From contig NZ_JACHBZ010000002.1 in assembly GCF_014200575.1 (NCBI RefSeq), positions 248,001-312,000 on the forward strand: a stretch of 64,000 nt of DNA. The letters are read 5' to 3'. Positions 35,618 through 43,700 of the stretch are shown one piece after another (within the stretch, counting starts at the first letter, position 1; every line of letters starts with the position of its first letter). This stretch comes from Mucilaginibacter saanensis (lineage in GTDB: Bacteria; Bacteroidota; Bacteroidia; Sphingobacteriales; Sphingobacteriaceae). The position numbers and the translations under genes were made by a program. The notes beneath the pieces are model-generated. The model had not been told where the DNA came from. It searched no databases and worked only from the letters and a program-made list of their open reading frames with translations.

Positions 35618-35974
35618 ATGAAGCGTTTTGTATATATCATCACCGACAGAAACAGGAAAAATTTACATGTAGGCTTATGCTCAGACCTTGTAAAAACACT
35701 GCAATTTTATACGGATATGCCTACCTTGTTTTTTGACAGCGCCCAGCAGCTTAACCGTTTAGTGTATTTTGAAGAGATAAATACCGAAGAGCAGGCCATG
35801 GAGCGTTTTAAGGTGGTAAGCACTTATACACGCCCCCAAAAAGAAAAAATGATCAGACCTGTTAATCCTGACTGGATAGATCTGACCATTGGGTTGAAAT
35901 TTGAAAACGGTTTACGTGTAAGGCCTCAACTGCGCCCGTCCGTAAACGCTAACAGAAGAACAGTTACTTTTTAA
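35618..35974 (+). CDS. GIY-YIG-like nuclease-domain protein
   Basis: 118 residues. The start RFVYIITDRNRKNLHVGLCSDLVKT matches the two-strand core of a GIY-YIG domain, with VYI in the GIY position and HVG in the YIG position, so both motifs are diverged; FEEINTEEQAMERFKVVSTYTRPQKEKMI then NPDWIDL is the typical helix and end of the fold in small YhbQ-like proteins. It might be a nuclease or a degenerate DNA-binding relative. It is divergent from an XRE-S24 repressor, which probably regulates it, and its 3' end overlaps the MsrB gene tail-to-tail by 11 bp. Confidence 0.7.
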   Translation: MKRFVYIITDRNRKNLHVGLCSDLVKTLQFYTDMPTLFFDSAQQLNRLVYFEEINTEEQAMERFKVVSTYTRPQKEKMIRPVNPDWIDLTIGLKFENGLRVRPQLRPSVNANRRTVTF

Positions 35975-36440
35975 TAAACTTTAACGCACCTGAGTTCATG
36001 CAATATCTTTTGCCGCCGCGGTCTGCAGGGCCGTCGTCAAAAACATGACCAAGGTGTAGGCCTGTACTTTTTTCAATAACTTCATCCCGGCTCATGCCGA
36101 AGCTGTTATCCTGAACTATAGCTACTTTTTTAGAGTCAACGGCTTTAACAAAGCTTGGCCATCCTGTTCCGCTGTCAAATTTGTCATCGGAGCTAAATAA
36201 TACTTCGCCGGTAGCGGCGCTTACATAAACGCCTTTTTCATGGTTGTTCCAATATGCGTTTTTGTAAGGGGGCTCAGTGCCGCTTTCAACCATAATGTGA
36301 TACTGATTCGCTGTCAGCGTTTTTTTCCATTCAGCTGCCGGTTTACTCAGTTTTCTGCCAGTGCTTTGTCCGCTGCTGTTTTGACAGCCAAAAGCGGTTA
36401 AAATACTTAATATTACTACTGCTAAAATTGATTTTTTCAT
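35964..36440 (-). CDS. msrB: Lipoprotein methionine-(R)-sulfoxide reductase MsrB
   Basis: 158 residues with a lipoprotein signal (LTAFGC, Cys19), so it acts at the envelope. The MsrB core is clear: SGTEPPYKNAYWNNHEKGVY, KFDSGTGWPSF, LHLGHVFDDGP and the catalytic Cys in RYCMNSGAL. The two CxxC pairs that bind structural zinc in many MsrB proteins are absent (GVYVSAATGEVLF and EKSTGLHLGHVF replace them), placing it in the zinc-less branch; no second Cys for disulfide resolution is visible in the mature chain. It repairs oxidised methionine in envelope proteins. 3' end overlaps the GIY-YIG gene. Confidence 0.93.
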   Translation of the reverse strand: MKKSILAVVILSILTAFGCQNSSGQSTGRKLSKPAAEWKKTLTANQYHIMVESGTEPPYKNAYWNNHEKGVYVSAATGEVLFSSDDKFDSGTGWPSFVKAVDSKKVAIVQDNSFGMSRDEVIEKSTGLHLGHVFDDGPADRGGKRYCMNSGALKFIKK

Positions 36441-36831
36441 TTTAATGTATTTAAATGATCATTAAATAATCAACAAGGCATTGCTGCATCATTGTTGTGT
36501 TTGGTTAGTCGTGATGTACAACCAATCCTTACAAGGCATTATGAATTAAGGCAATTATATACAATCCCAACCAAACAATAAAGATTAACTGATGAGCCTT
36601 AATTAGGCGAAACCTCATTTAGTGTGAGGTCTTAATCAAACCACGTGGCTAAGGTGTCCCACGGTGAAGGCAAATAGCTGGATCGAATAATAGATATGAT
36701 AGAATACTGCATGGTTGAGCCGCAGATATGTCATTACCTGTCCAGTAGTGTAATGCAGCCAATTGACGGTTACAAGCCCGTGAAAATGCAGAGTACATTA
36801 CCTATCTTTAATACGCATAAAAAATACCCCA
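36441..36831. other. Region left of the IS1595-type transposase, no gene
   Basis: 391 bp without a supported ORF. It contains several short inverted pairs, for example ACCTCA...TGAGGT near 36613-36630, CCACGTGG at 36641-36648 and GCCTTAATTAGGC near 36597-36609. TAAGGTGT at 36650-36657 recurs inverted as ACACCTTA at 37820-37827 just past the transposase and may mark element ends, but 8 bp is too little to be sure. I see no target duplication. Confidence 0.35.
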
Positions 36832-37812
36832 ATGTTATCTTCTACCGAATTTAAAAGCATTATTGATGTTGTCACGAGATTTCCAACAGAGAGATCCTGT
36901 CACCAGTATTTAGCATCGAGGCGTTGGGCCGATGGTGTTATGACTTGCCCACATGAGGGTTGTATAGGAGCACAGGCTTACGTGTTCAAAGACGGAATAC
37001 GTTATAAGTGCAAATGTTGTAAGCGACTGTATACAGCTAAAACAGGCACTATGATGGAGGCATCAAAGATATCTACAATCAAATGGTTTATATCCATTTA
37101 CATGGCCCTGCATAAAAAGGGGATCAGCAGTATCCAACTGGCTAAGGATATTTCAGTCACCCAAAAAACAGCGTGGTTTATACTGCATAGATTACGGGCT
37201 GTATTTGGGAATGAGATTGATGTTAAGCTTGAGGGCACGATAGCATCAGATGAAACCTTTGTGGGTGGAAAAAACAAAAATCGTCACCACGATAAGAAGG
37301 TAGCCAATAGCCAGGGCCGCGCATTCATTGACAAAACCCCTGTGTTGGGATTGCTTCAAACAGAGGTTAGGCATTACGTTGAGCGTGAGCATAAGATAAT
37401 ACCAGGTCGAACGGTGAAAGAAAAAATAATTGACAAGCATGCATATGTTAAGTGTTGGACTATTAATGATACTAAAACAGCCAGTATACAGCCGTTGGTA
37501 CGTACAAACGTTATTCCCGGTAGTATTGTAGTATCTGATGAATGGTTTGCTTATAAGGGCTTAAACGATGTATATCAACATGAGGTTGTTGATCATGGCC
37601 GCAAGCAATATGTTAATGATTCGGGTTATACCTCTAATGCAATGGAGTGCGGTTGGAAGCATTTAAAGCTAACCATTCAAGCCACTCACCATTGGGTGAG
37701 CCGTAAACATCAGGATAGATACGTACAGGAATTTAGTTTTAGATACAATTACAGGCATTTAGGCGCTCAACAACAAATTGAGCAAGCCATATCAAATATG
37801 AATATCCGTTGA
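36832..37812 (+). CDS. IS1595-family (ISXO2-like) transposase
   Basis: 326 residues, apparently full length. An N-terminal zinc ribbon (Cys39, Cys44, Cys60, Cys63 region: TCPHEGC and YKCKCCK) precedes the conserved WFISIYMALHKKGISSIQLAKDI and the DDE-like ISXO2 catalytic core: ASDETFVGGK, IVVSDEWFAYKGL and NAMECGWKHLK before SRKHQDRYVQEFSFRYNYRH. Such proteins cut and paste the insertion sequence. The gene is single, without accessory or passenger genes that I can recognise, in an otherwise AT-rich patch containing small orphan genes. Element termini could not be set with confidence. Confidence 0.92.
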   Translation: MLSSTEFKSIIDVVTRFPTERSCHQYLASRRWADGVMTCPHEGCIGAQAYVFKDGIRYKCKCCKRLYTAKTGTMMEASKISTIKWFISIYMALHKKGISSIQLAKDISVTQKTAWFILHRLRAVFGNEIDVKLEGTIASDETFVGGKNKNRHHDKKVANSQGRAFIDKTPVLGLLQTEVRHYVEREHKIIPGRTVKEKIIDKHAYVKCWTINDTKTASIQPLVRTNVIPGSIVVSDEWFAYKGLNDVYQHEVVDHGRKQYVNDSGYTSNAMECGWKHLKLTIQATHHWVSRKHQDRYVQEFSFRYNYRHLGAQQQIEQAISNMNIR

Positions 37813-37834
37813 AATACAAACACCTTATTGCGGC

Positions 37835-37865
37835 TTGATATTTTAAATTCAATCTTGTAACTTCG
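37835..37865 (+). promoter_or_regulatory. Candidate Bacteroidota promoter for the 47-aa gene
   Basis: TAACTTCG at 37858-37865 matches seven of eight positions of the TAnnTTTG -7 box, with TTG at 37835-37837 spaced 20 bases upstream, as expected for the -33 box. The start codon lies 33 bp downstream. Confidence 0.4.
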
Positions 37866-37897
37866 TATTGGATAAGCACTATAAAACATCACACATT

Positions 37898-38041
37898 ATG
37901 AGTTCAGCAAGTAAAAAACCGGTTGTAGTTGCGCCTGTGCGCAACCAACAACCACCAAAAGAGTCGAGTGGGGATAAAAAATTTGATGACGCAATTGATA
38001 AAATGCTAAAAAAGCCGGTTAACTATTTACCCTCAAAGTAG
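37898..38041 (+). CDS. Tiny orphan protein, 47 aa
   Basis: A 47-codon ORF starting at ATG 37898: the first half is Pro- and basic-rich and probably disordered (SSASKKPVVVAPVRNQQPPK), the second half is a short amphipathic helix (DKKFDDAIDKMLKKPVNYL). It has a candidate promoter before it and a strong hairpin terminator 21 bp after the stop codon, so it forms its own transcription unit. No known family is recognised. Being flanked by transcription signals on both sides makes it much more credible than a random ORF of this size. Confidence 0.55.
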   Translation: MSSASKKPVVVAPVRNQQPPKESSGDKKFDDAIDKMLKKPVNYLPSK

Positions 38042-38062
38042 CTTAAAAACATAACGTAAACC

Positions 38063-38096
38063 AAACGCCCTTGCATAGTCTGTAAGGGCGTTTTTA
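38063..38096 (+). terminator. Terminator of the 47-aa gene
   Basis: AAACGCCCTT (38063-38072) pairs with AAGGGCGTTT (38084-38093), followed by TTTTATTT. Confidence 0.85.
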
Positions 38097-38107
38097 TTTG
38101 TATCAAA

Positions 38108-38263
38108 ATGTGGATTATAAGGTATATCAAAAAAATGGCTAACGCTTATGGATCGAGTCCTTCTGAGATGATACAGGATTTAGCTGTTTGGTGGTTTTTA
38201 ATTGTGGGGAGTTGTGTAATGATTGTTGGGGCGGCAATTGTTGTTCGGATAGCTTTTCACTAA
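38108..38263 (+). CDS. Small single-pass membrane protein, 51 aa
   Basis: ATG at 38108; residues 28-49 form one clear membrane helix (VWWFLIVGSCVMIVGAAIVV), preceded by a short polar N-terminus with Lys-Lys. No family is recognised. The stop codon is followed by AT-rich sequence and the convergent unknown gene at 38293. Support is only the membrane helix and an in-frame ATG, so this is tentative. Confidence 0.4.
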   Translation: MWIIRYIKKMANAYGSSPSEMIQDLAVWWFLIVGSCVMIVGAAIVVRIAFH

Positions 38264-38292
38264 CTTGATAATTAAAGTAACCAATAATTGCA

Positions 38293-38670
38293 CTAAACAA
38301 GGCTACTGAAAAAAGTAAGAATAGATGATATAAGTACTACTATAAACGTTTTTTGAGATGCTTTATTGGTAGCTAAGACAGATGCTATTATTTGCTGATT
38401 TTGGTAAAACTTCAATCCCTCGGGCGTGATGCATGCTACCAACCTTAATTTTTGATTGTGCCCGAAAGAGGTACTATCTGTAAATTCAATATGTTTATTT
38501 GAATTCATACTTCGTAAATAGGCCACAGCCATTTCATTTATAAATATTGCCGTTCGGGCCATTCCAGGATACAATGGTATTTCTTGCATTATTTCTGAAA
38601 TGTCTATGAATACGTATAGTCCACCTTGGGCCAATACCTCCAATATCTTTAAATAGAACTTCTCTTTCAT
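38293..38670 (-). CDS. Unknown tail-anchored protein, 125 aa
   Basis: About 105 residues of soluble sequence including LRLVACITPEGLKFYQNQQ, whose 'L(T/I)xEGxxxY' pattern is typical of a short winged-helix wing, followed by a C-terminal membrane helix (FIVVLISSILTFFSSLV). It overlaps the preceding gene by one base (TAATG), so the two are translationally coupled. I do not recognise the family; a membrane-tethered small DNA- or protein-binding domain is one possibility. Confidence 0.6.
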   Translation of the reverse strand: MKEKFYLKILEVLAQGGLYVFIDISEIMQEIPLYPGMARTAIFINEMAVAYLRSMNSNKHIEFTDSTSFGHNQKLRLVACITPEGLKFYQNQQIIASVLATNKASQKTFIVVLISSILTFFSSLV

Positions 38671-39086
38671 TATTTTAAAGATGAAAAACCAGTTGTAAAA
38701 ACATCGGCATCGTCCAGATATAGGATAGATATTTTCATATCCATTTCTTTACTTACCCATTCAGTTGTGTTCGTTTTGGTGTAAGTGGAGTTGAGTGTTT
38801 CAACCCAACGCGCCATATCTGATTTTGGTTGCATGATTACATAGTAATCACAAATACCCTTGGTAAGATAATACCTAAAGTGTACATTTTTATTTTCTCG
38901 ATCTACGAGCTGTAAAAAAGTAGTGCTATCATTGACTAAATCTTCTTTATCAAAAGAACCAATACTACCAGGGAGATAGCTTGAGGCTTTAATGTAATCG
39001 CGTGTCTTTCCTAACATGTTGGGTTGCGCGTTAGCTTTCCATGCGGTAGCGAGTACCAGCGTGGTAATTAATAAGGTTTTTATCAT
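38670..39086 (-). CDS. Secreted unknown protein, 138 aa
   Basis: I use the ATG at 39086 because it gives a proper signal peptide (MIKTLLITTLVLATAWKANA, cleaved before QPN); a longer frame begins at 39125. The mature part of about 118 residues contains alternating strands and helices (FHRYYL-like HFRYYLTKGICDYYVIMQPKS, WVSKEMDMKISILYLDD) but no known motif. It is coupled to the tail-anchored protein gene that follows. A periplasmic role of the pair is plausible. Confidence 0.62.
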   Translation of the reverse strand: MIKTLLITTLVLATAWKANAQPNMLGKTRDYIKASSYLPGSIGSFDKEDLVNDSTTFLQLVDRENKNVHFRYYLTKGICDYYVIMQPKSDMARWVETLNSTYTKTNTTEWVSKEMDMKISILYLDDADVFTTGFSSLK

Positions 39087-39379
39087 TTGTCGTAATTTGA
39101 GCAATAAAATATGGCGTAACTGCAATTTTCTTTAGCTACTCAGGGTTACGACGCCCTCCACGCATAAAGATACAGCCACGCCATGACAGCGTACTTACAT
39201 CATTTATATTGCGTGGTGCTTAGAGGTCGTAATTCGAGCAGCAATAAAAGGAAGTACAGTCTTGTTTATCTATTTGATAGTGTTATTTTTTGTGATGTTT
39301 TATTAACAGTGTTTTATCCAATGGCTAATTTAATAACTTTGTTGTTTACTTTAACAAAGTGTGAAAATATTTAAGATGC
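39087..39379. other. Gene-free accessory stretch
   Basis: About 290 bp upstream of the secreted unknown gene. A 63-codon hydrophobic ORF on the plus strand (39183-39374) lacks any supporting signal and is not called. The stretch should contain the promoter of the 39086 gene. Confidence 0.35.
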
Positions 39380-39442
39380 TACTATCCCCCTATGACTACT
39401 AACAGCGTGGCCACGTTTGGGAGTACGAGGGGGGTTATAGTA
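39380..39442. repeat. Imperfect inverted repeat ending in the HEPN gene
   Basis: TACTATCCCCCT on the left pairs, with small gaps, with AGGGGGGTTATAGTA on the right (39428-39442); CGTGGCCACG (39406-39415) is a perfect palindrome in the loop. The right arm covers the last codons of the HEPN-like gene. It may act as that gene's terminator or be a remnant of a mobile element. Confidence 0.45.
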
Positions 39443-39926
39443 AAAGTGGAAACAACCTACTTATCAAGTAAACACTAATGCCTTCAATTTTAGACATTAG
39501 TGTATTCATATCCTTTTCGGTGTAATCCTCGTATTTATACTTAAGGTTATACTTTTTGAAAACCATACTTTCAGGATAATTAGCAAGAGTGTCATCACCT
39601 GTATCTAATAACCGATGTGCCAATACATTTCTAGATGCAATTATATCCTCTAAATCTTGATACATTGTTTTCTTAACAGATTTGTACTTAAGATACCAGT
39701 CAGTATCATGGGTTTCAGCGATATGTTTAAATACCTCGCATTTACCACCAAACGATGTTCGATTATCGCCCAAAAAGAAAAGATGTAAATCTTTTACCTT
39801 TTTTTCATTGTTTCCGCAAAAGTAACGTGCGATATACAAGTCAATAAATTTTTCAAGCGAAATTGTTTCGTGGATTATTTTACCTCGCCAAGCTATGGCT
39901 TGAAGTTCAATGTGATGCTTATCCAA
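39435..39926 (-). CDS. HEPN-like protein with RxxxxH motif, 163 aa
   Basis: An all-helical protein with the signature of HEPN RNases: Arg99-Asn100-x-x-x-His104 in ASRNVLAHRLLD, where HEPN catalytic sites are Rx4-6H with a polar residue after Arg. The long first helix ISLEKFIDLYIARYF and the second helix leading to the motif fit the four-helix bundle. Many HEPN proteins are toxins or defence RNases, usually next to a nucleotidyltransferase or antitoxin; here no such partner is adjacent. It lies alone in the accessory patch with the transposase. Family membership is inferred from one motif and helix pattern. Confidence 0.55.
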   Translation of the reverse strand: MDKHHIELQAIAWRGKIIHETISLEKFIDLYIARYFCGNNEKKVKDLHLFFLGDNRTSFGGKCEVFKHIAETHDTDWYLKYKSVKKTMYQDLEDIIASRNVLAHRLLDTGDDTLANYPESMVFKKYNLKYKYEDYTEKDMNTLMSKIEGISVYLISRLFPLLL

Positions 39927-40089
39927 AAGATTTTAGTTTAGGGATACAATCTACATAAACCTTTTAATAAACATAAATGAATGAAAAATTTAATCAGCTA
40001 CCCGAAGGACGGGTTAGCTTTGTATATAATTGCCTGAATTAAATACGTAATGACATTTTGGGCAGATTGTCATGCCATAGTAGTACTAT

Positions 40090-40686
40090 TTACAGGGCTT
40101 TTGCTTTAGGTATTAAAACCTTGTTCACCACGTGCAGCATCCCGTTGCTTTGCACAATATCAAAGCGGTTAATTACACTTTCTCCGCCAGTTTCATCTAC
40201 CAGTACAATATTGCGGTTACTATCAATTTTGGCGTTGAGCTTACCGCCCCCCAATGTGGTAAAAGTGACCAACCCTTTATGGCCGTTTATTTGTTTTTCA
40301 ATATCTTTTGCACTCAGCTTGCCGGCAACCGCATGATAGGTAAGTATACCGGTAAGCTCCCAAACATGGGCGGGCCTTGATAGCGAATCGAGTTTGCCAA
40401 CAGGAAGATTTTCAAACGCCCTGTTATCCGGAGCAAATATGGTGATAGGTCCTTTGCTTTGGTATGTTTCAATTAAGCTCGAACTTTTTATAAAATTATA
40501 TAGCACCGAAAAATCTTTTGATTGCTCAATATTCTGAACAATATCATTTGCTGGCAACATGCCATCGCCTGCATTAGTTTTGAGCGTTCCAATGGTGGGG
40601 GCTTTATTGGTTGTTGTATCGGTAGTTTGGCCAAATACTGCAGCTCCGCAAAATAACGTAAGGGCAAGCAGTAATATATTTTTCAT
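40090..40686 (-). CDS. Secreted fasciclin-domain protein
   Basis: 198 residues with a signal peptide (ending VFGQ). One FAS1 domain: DFSVLYNFIKSSSLIETY, GPITIFAPDNRAFENLP (the FAS1 H1 motif), ILTYHAVAGKLSAKDI (the YH motif), FDIVQSNGMLHVVNKVLIPK (H2). Such proteins mediate adhesion or matrix interaction outside the cell; in bacteria the role is not well defined. It has a 100-bp gap upstream. Confidence 0.93.
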   Translation of the reverse strand: MKNILLLALTLFCGAAVFGQTTDTTTNKAPTIGTLKTNAGDGMLPANDIVQNIEQSKDFSVLYNFIKSSSLIETYQSKGPITIFAPDNRAFENLPVGKLDSLSRPAHVWELTGILTYHAVAGKLSAKDIEKQINGHKGLVTFTTLGGGKLNAKIDSNRNIVLVDETGGESVINRFDIVQSNGMLHVVNKVLIPKAKAL

Positions 40687-40747
40687 GTATCGGTTGATTA
40701 TTATTTATTTAACGGTGATTAATTAACTGTTTTTTTTCGTTTAGGTT

Positions 40748-40773
40748 TTAAAAAAAGCGGCTAAGGCCGCTTT
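40748..40773 (-). terminator. Hairpin terminator of the 1071-aa gene
   Basis: AAAGCGGC-TAAG-GCCGCTTT with an A run on the left that reads as a T tract on the minus strand. Confidence 0.8.
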
Positions 40774-40796
40774 AATCTTTTAAAGTAACCAAGTAT

Positions 40797-43700
40797 TTAC
40801 CAGCCAGGTGTAAAGCCTAAGCCAAATAATGGCTTGGTAACATCGCTCCGGTTAAATGGTATGGCTAAATATGGCTCCAGAACAAAGGCGCCAAATACGT
40901 TAATTCTTAATGATATACCCGCACTTAAAGCCGGTACCCGGCCATATAAGGGTTCGGTAACCGGTTGACCCTTGTTATCAACTTGTGGAGTGCCGTCAGG
41001 ATTTAATACCGGTGTTTCGCCTATAACGGGTGGGTTTTTTTGGAAGTAGATATGATCACCGGCGTTCCAGGCTAAGCCAGCATCAAAAAACAAGTTTAAA
41101 TCGGTAAACAGGAATTTTGATTTGATCTGCGCCAGTTTTTCGGGGCCTGTAAATGGCAAACGAACCTCAAAGTTAAACACCGCTATGCGACTACCAGAAA
41201 GCTGATCAATACTAAAACCATTGCTTGCAGTTTTATTATTGTTGTAAAAAGTTTGTCCCTCATAGCCCCTGATATAAAACGGATAACCAACATATAACGG
41301 ATAAAGTCCGTTGGCATCTCCAAAACGGCCGTAACCGTAAAACCTTGCAGCAAAGGTTACCGGTTCTACCCGTACATATTTACGGAGATCAATAGTAGGG
41401 GCAAAAAAGCGATAGGTACCAAAGTTATATTCTGCCTCCAGCCGGTACCTGAAGCCGTTAAGCGGCGCCGTTACACCAAAAAATGAGTTATCACCAACCA
41501 GGGCTGTCGAAAGCTGAAAAAGTGAGTACGACTTCAGATTGGTACTGATCAGGTTACCTTCGTCGCTATTTGCTATCTTTTTTCGTTGTGATGATAAATA
41601 GGTACTGTTTATGGTGGTGCTTTTATCGCTGTTAACTACAGTATCTAACTTATAAAAGTCGCTGTAGCGGTCAACCCGGTAGGAGTTATAAGATGCCCCT
41701 GCGCCAACTTCAAAGCGCGATGTTTTGGAAATAGGATAGGAGGTGAACACTCTTGCGCCATCTTCAAAATTCCGGATGATGTCAATATTGTCGGATAGTA
41801 CAGTTTGGCTTTTGCCGCCTACGCTTTGCGTCGGATAGGTTCTGGTTTGTAAACCAAACTGATAAGGGATATGTGATATACCAAAACCGAGGTTCCATCT
41901 GCCGGTTTGGTTTACATAAGTTATTGCTGCGCCAGAGTCATATATCTGCCCGTTAACAGAGGCGGCGGCAAATATCTGGTTACGCCCCAGTATGTCGCTA
42001 AAAACACCCTGTATGCCGCTTGACAGGCTTGTGCCGTAAAAACTGCTCACGCCTATGCCTATACCACTGCCGGCCAAATAGTCCAGTTTAAACTTGGGTT
42101 TATACGCAATGTTGACAACCGAATCGGCAGGTATTTTTTTATAGGCAAGATAGTTGTTCAGATTTGAATTGATCAGATCAACGCCCACTGCGCGCGGCGG
42201 GGGCAGCATTGCCGCGCTAAAGTTTACATCAGTAGCCTGCAATGTTACCGGTTTAAAATCAGATGCTTTGGCATTATACAAAGCATATTTTTGAGCCCGG
42301 TAGTAGGAGTAAACGATATCGTCATGGTTAGAAATGCTCAATGCCGGCGAATATTCTGTAATACCGCATATACCGGTAAACAGATCCGTCATTTGCTCAA
42401 TTTTTCCGCTGCTTAGCGTGTACCGGTATAGATTTCGGAAACCATCGCGGTTTGATAAAAAGTATACTTGCGAGCCATCTGCAGAGTATTGTGGATTCAG
42501 GTTGTTGGCGCCATTAAATATTTTTATATCCGTGACTTTTCCTGTGGCAATGTCAAGTTCGGCCAGGTTAAACGGAATGTCCTGCTCTAACGATTGGTCG
42601 TAAGTGGTTCTGTCGCTGGAAAAAATGATCTTTTTACCATCTCTTGAATAGCTTGGCTGGTAATCGGAATATTTATCATTAGTAAGCTGCGTTATCTTTT
42701 TGGTATCGAAGTTATAGGAATATAGATCGCCCTGGCCTTCAGACAATCCCTGGAAAACAATATCCTTGCCATTGGGTGACCATGACAGGTTACTGAATTG
42801 TTCGGCCTTTTCCATCGAAACATCATTGAGTGTGCTGCCGCTGGCTAGATCAACCACCACCATACGGTTTCGACCTTTGTTAAACACACTAAAGGCAAAC
42901 CGCTTACCATCGGGCGACCACGCGCCCGCCGATTCTATGAAGTTAAACTCATCAATATGGGTGTTTGATACCTTGCTGGTGAGCTTTCGCAATATGCGCC
43001 CCGTTTGCGCATCGGCCAGGTAAAGATCAATAGAAAATAAGCTTTTAGCCGATAAAAATGCTACGTATTTACCATCAGGGCTTACGGCGGGAGCCACCAC
43101 TAAATCGCCGCCGGTTTTGCTGTCAATCAGCTTAACGCCAATTGGTTTTTGAACGGTATCTTTTAAATAAGGTTTGTATGTTTTCTCGATGGAGTTTTTC
43201 CAAAGGCGCGACAAGGTTTTATCGTCATAGCCAAATGTGCGCCTGATGCCGTACTCCAACCCGTAACGGGCTGTATTTTTAAAAAAGGGAACTATTACCG
43301 TATCGCCATAAGTTGATCCTAAAAATGACCAAAAAGCCTCGCCATATCGATATGGGAAATACTTGTTGCTTTCGGTAAGGTCGCGCACTGAAGGGATATC
43401 GTGATTTAAATAGGCATCGCGCATCCACATAGCTGTATATGAATCTTTTTTACCTAATGAGAGGTACTCAGCCATACCCTCTATCATCCATAAAGGAATA
43501 TTATTGATCTCTTCAAAGTTGTCGTTTTCGCCGCCCTGCAATGCCCGGTATTGAAAAGCATGCACCAACTCATGGCCTATAACGTGCCTTGTGGTTTGAT
43601 TGGTTTCCATTACGGGCATTACTACCCGGTTTTTTAATCCTTCGGTAACACCACCTGTACCAACTCCAATTTCGCCGTCTATTGCAGTAGTTTGTTGGAA

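Noticed and set aside
36590..36790. Riboswitch or structured RNA before the transposase
   Set aside because: Short palindromes only; no conserved core of a known riboswitch class was recognised.
39183..39374. 63-codon ORF on the plus strand
   Set aside because: Hydrophobic but without start context, conservation or transcription signals, and it lies antisense to a promoter region.
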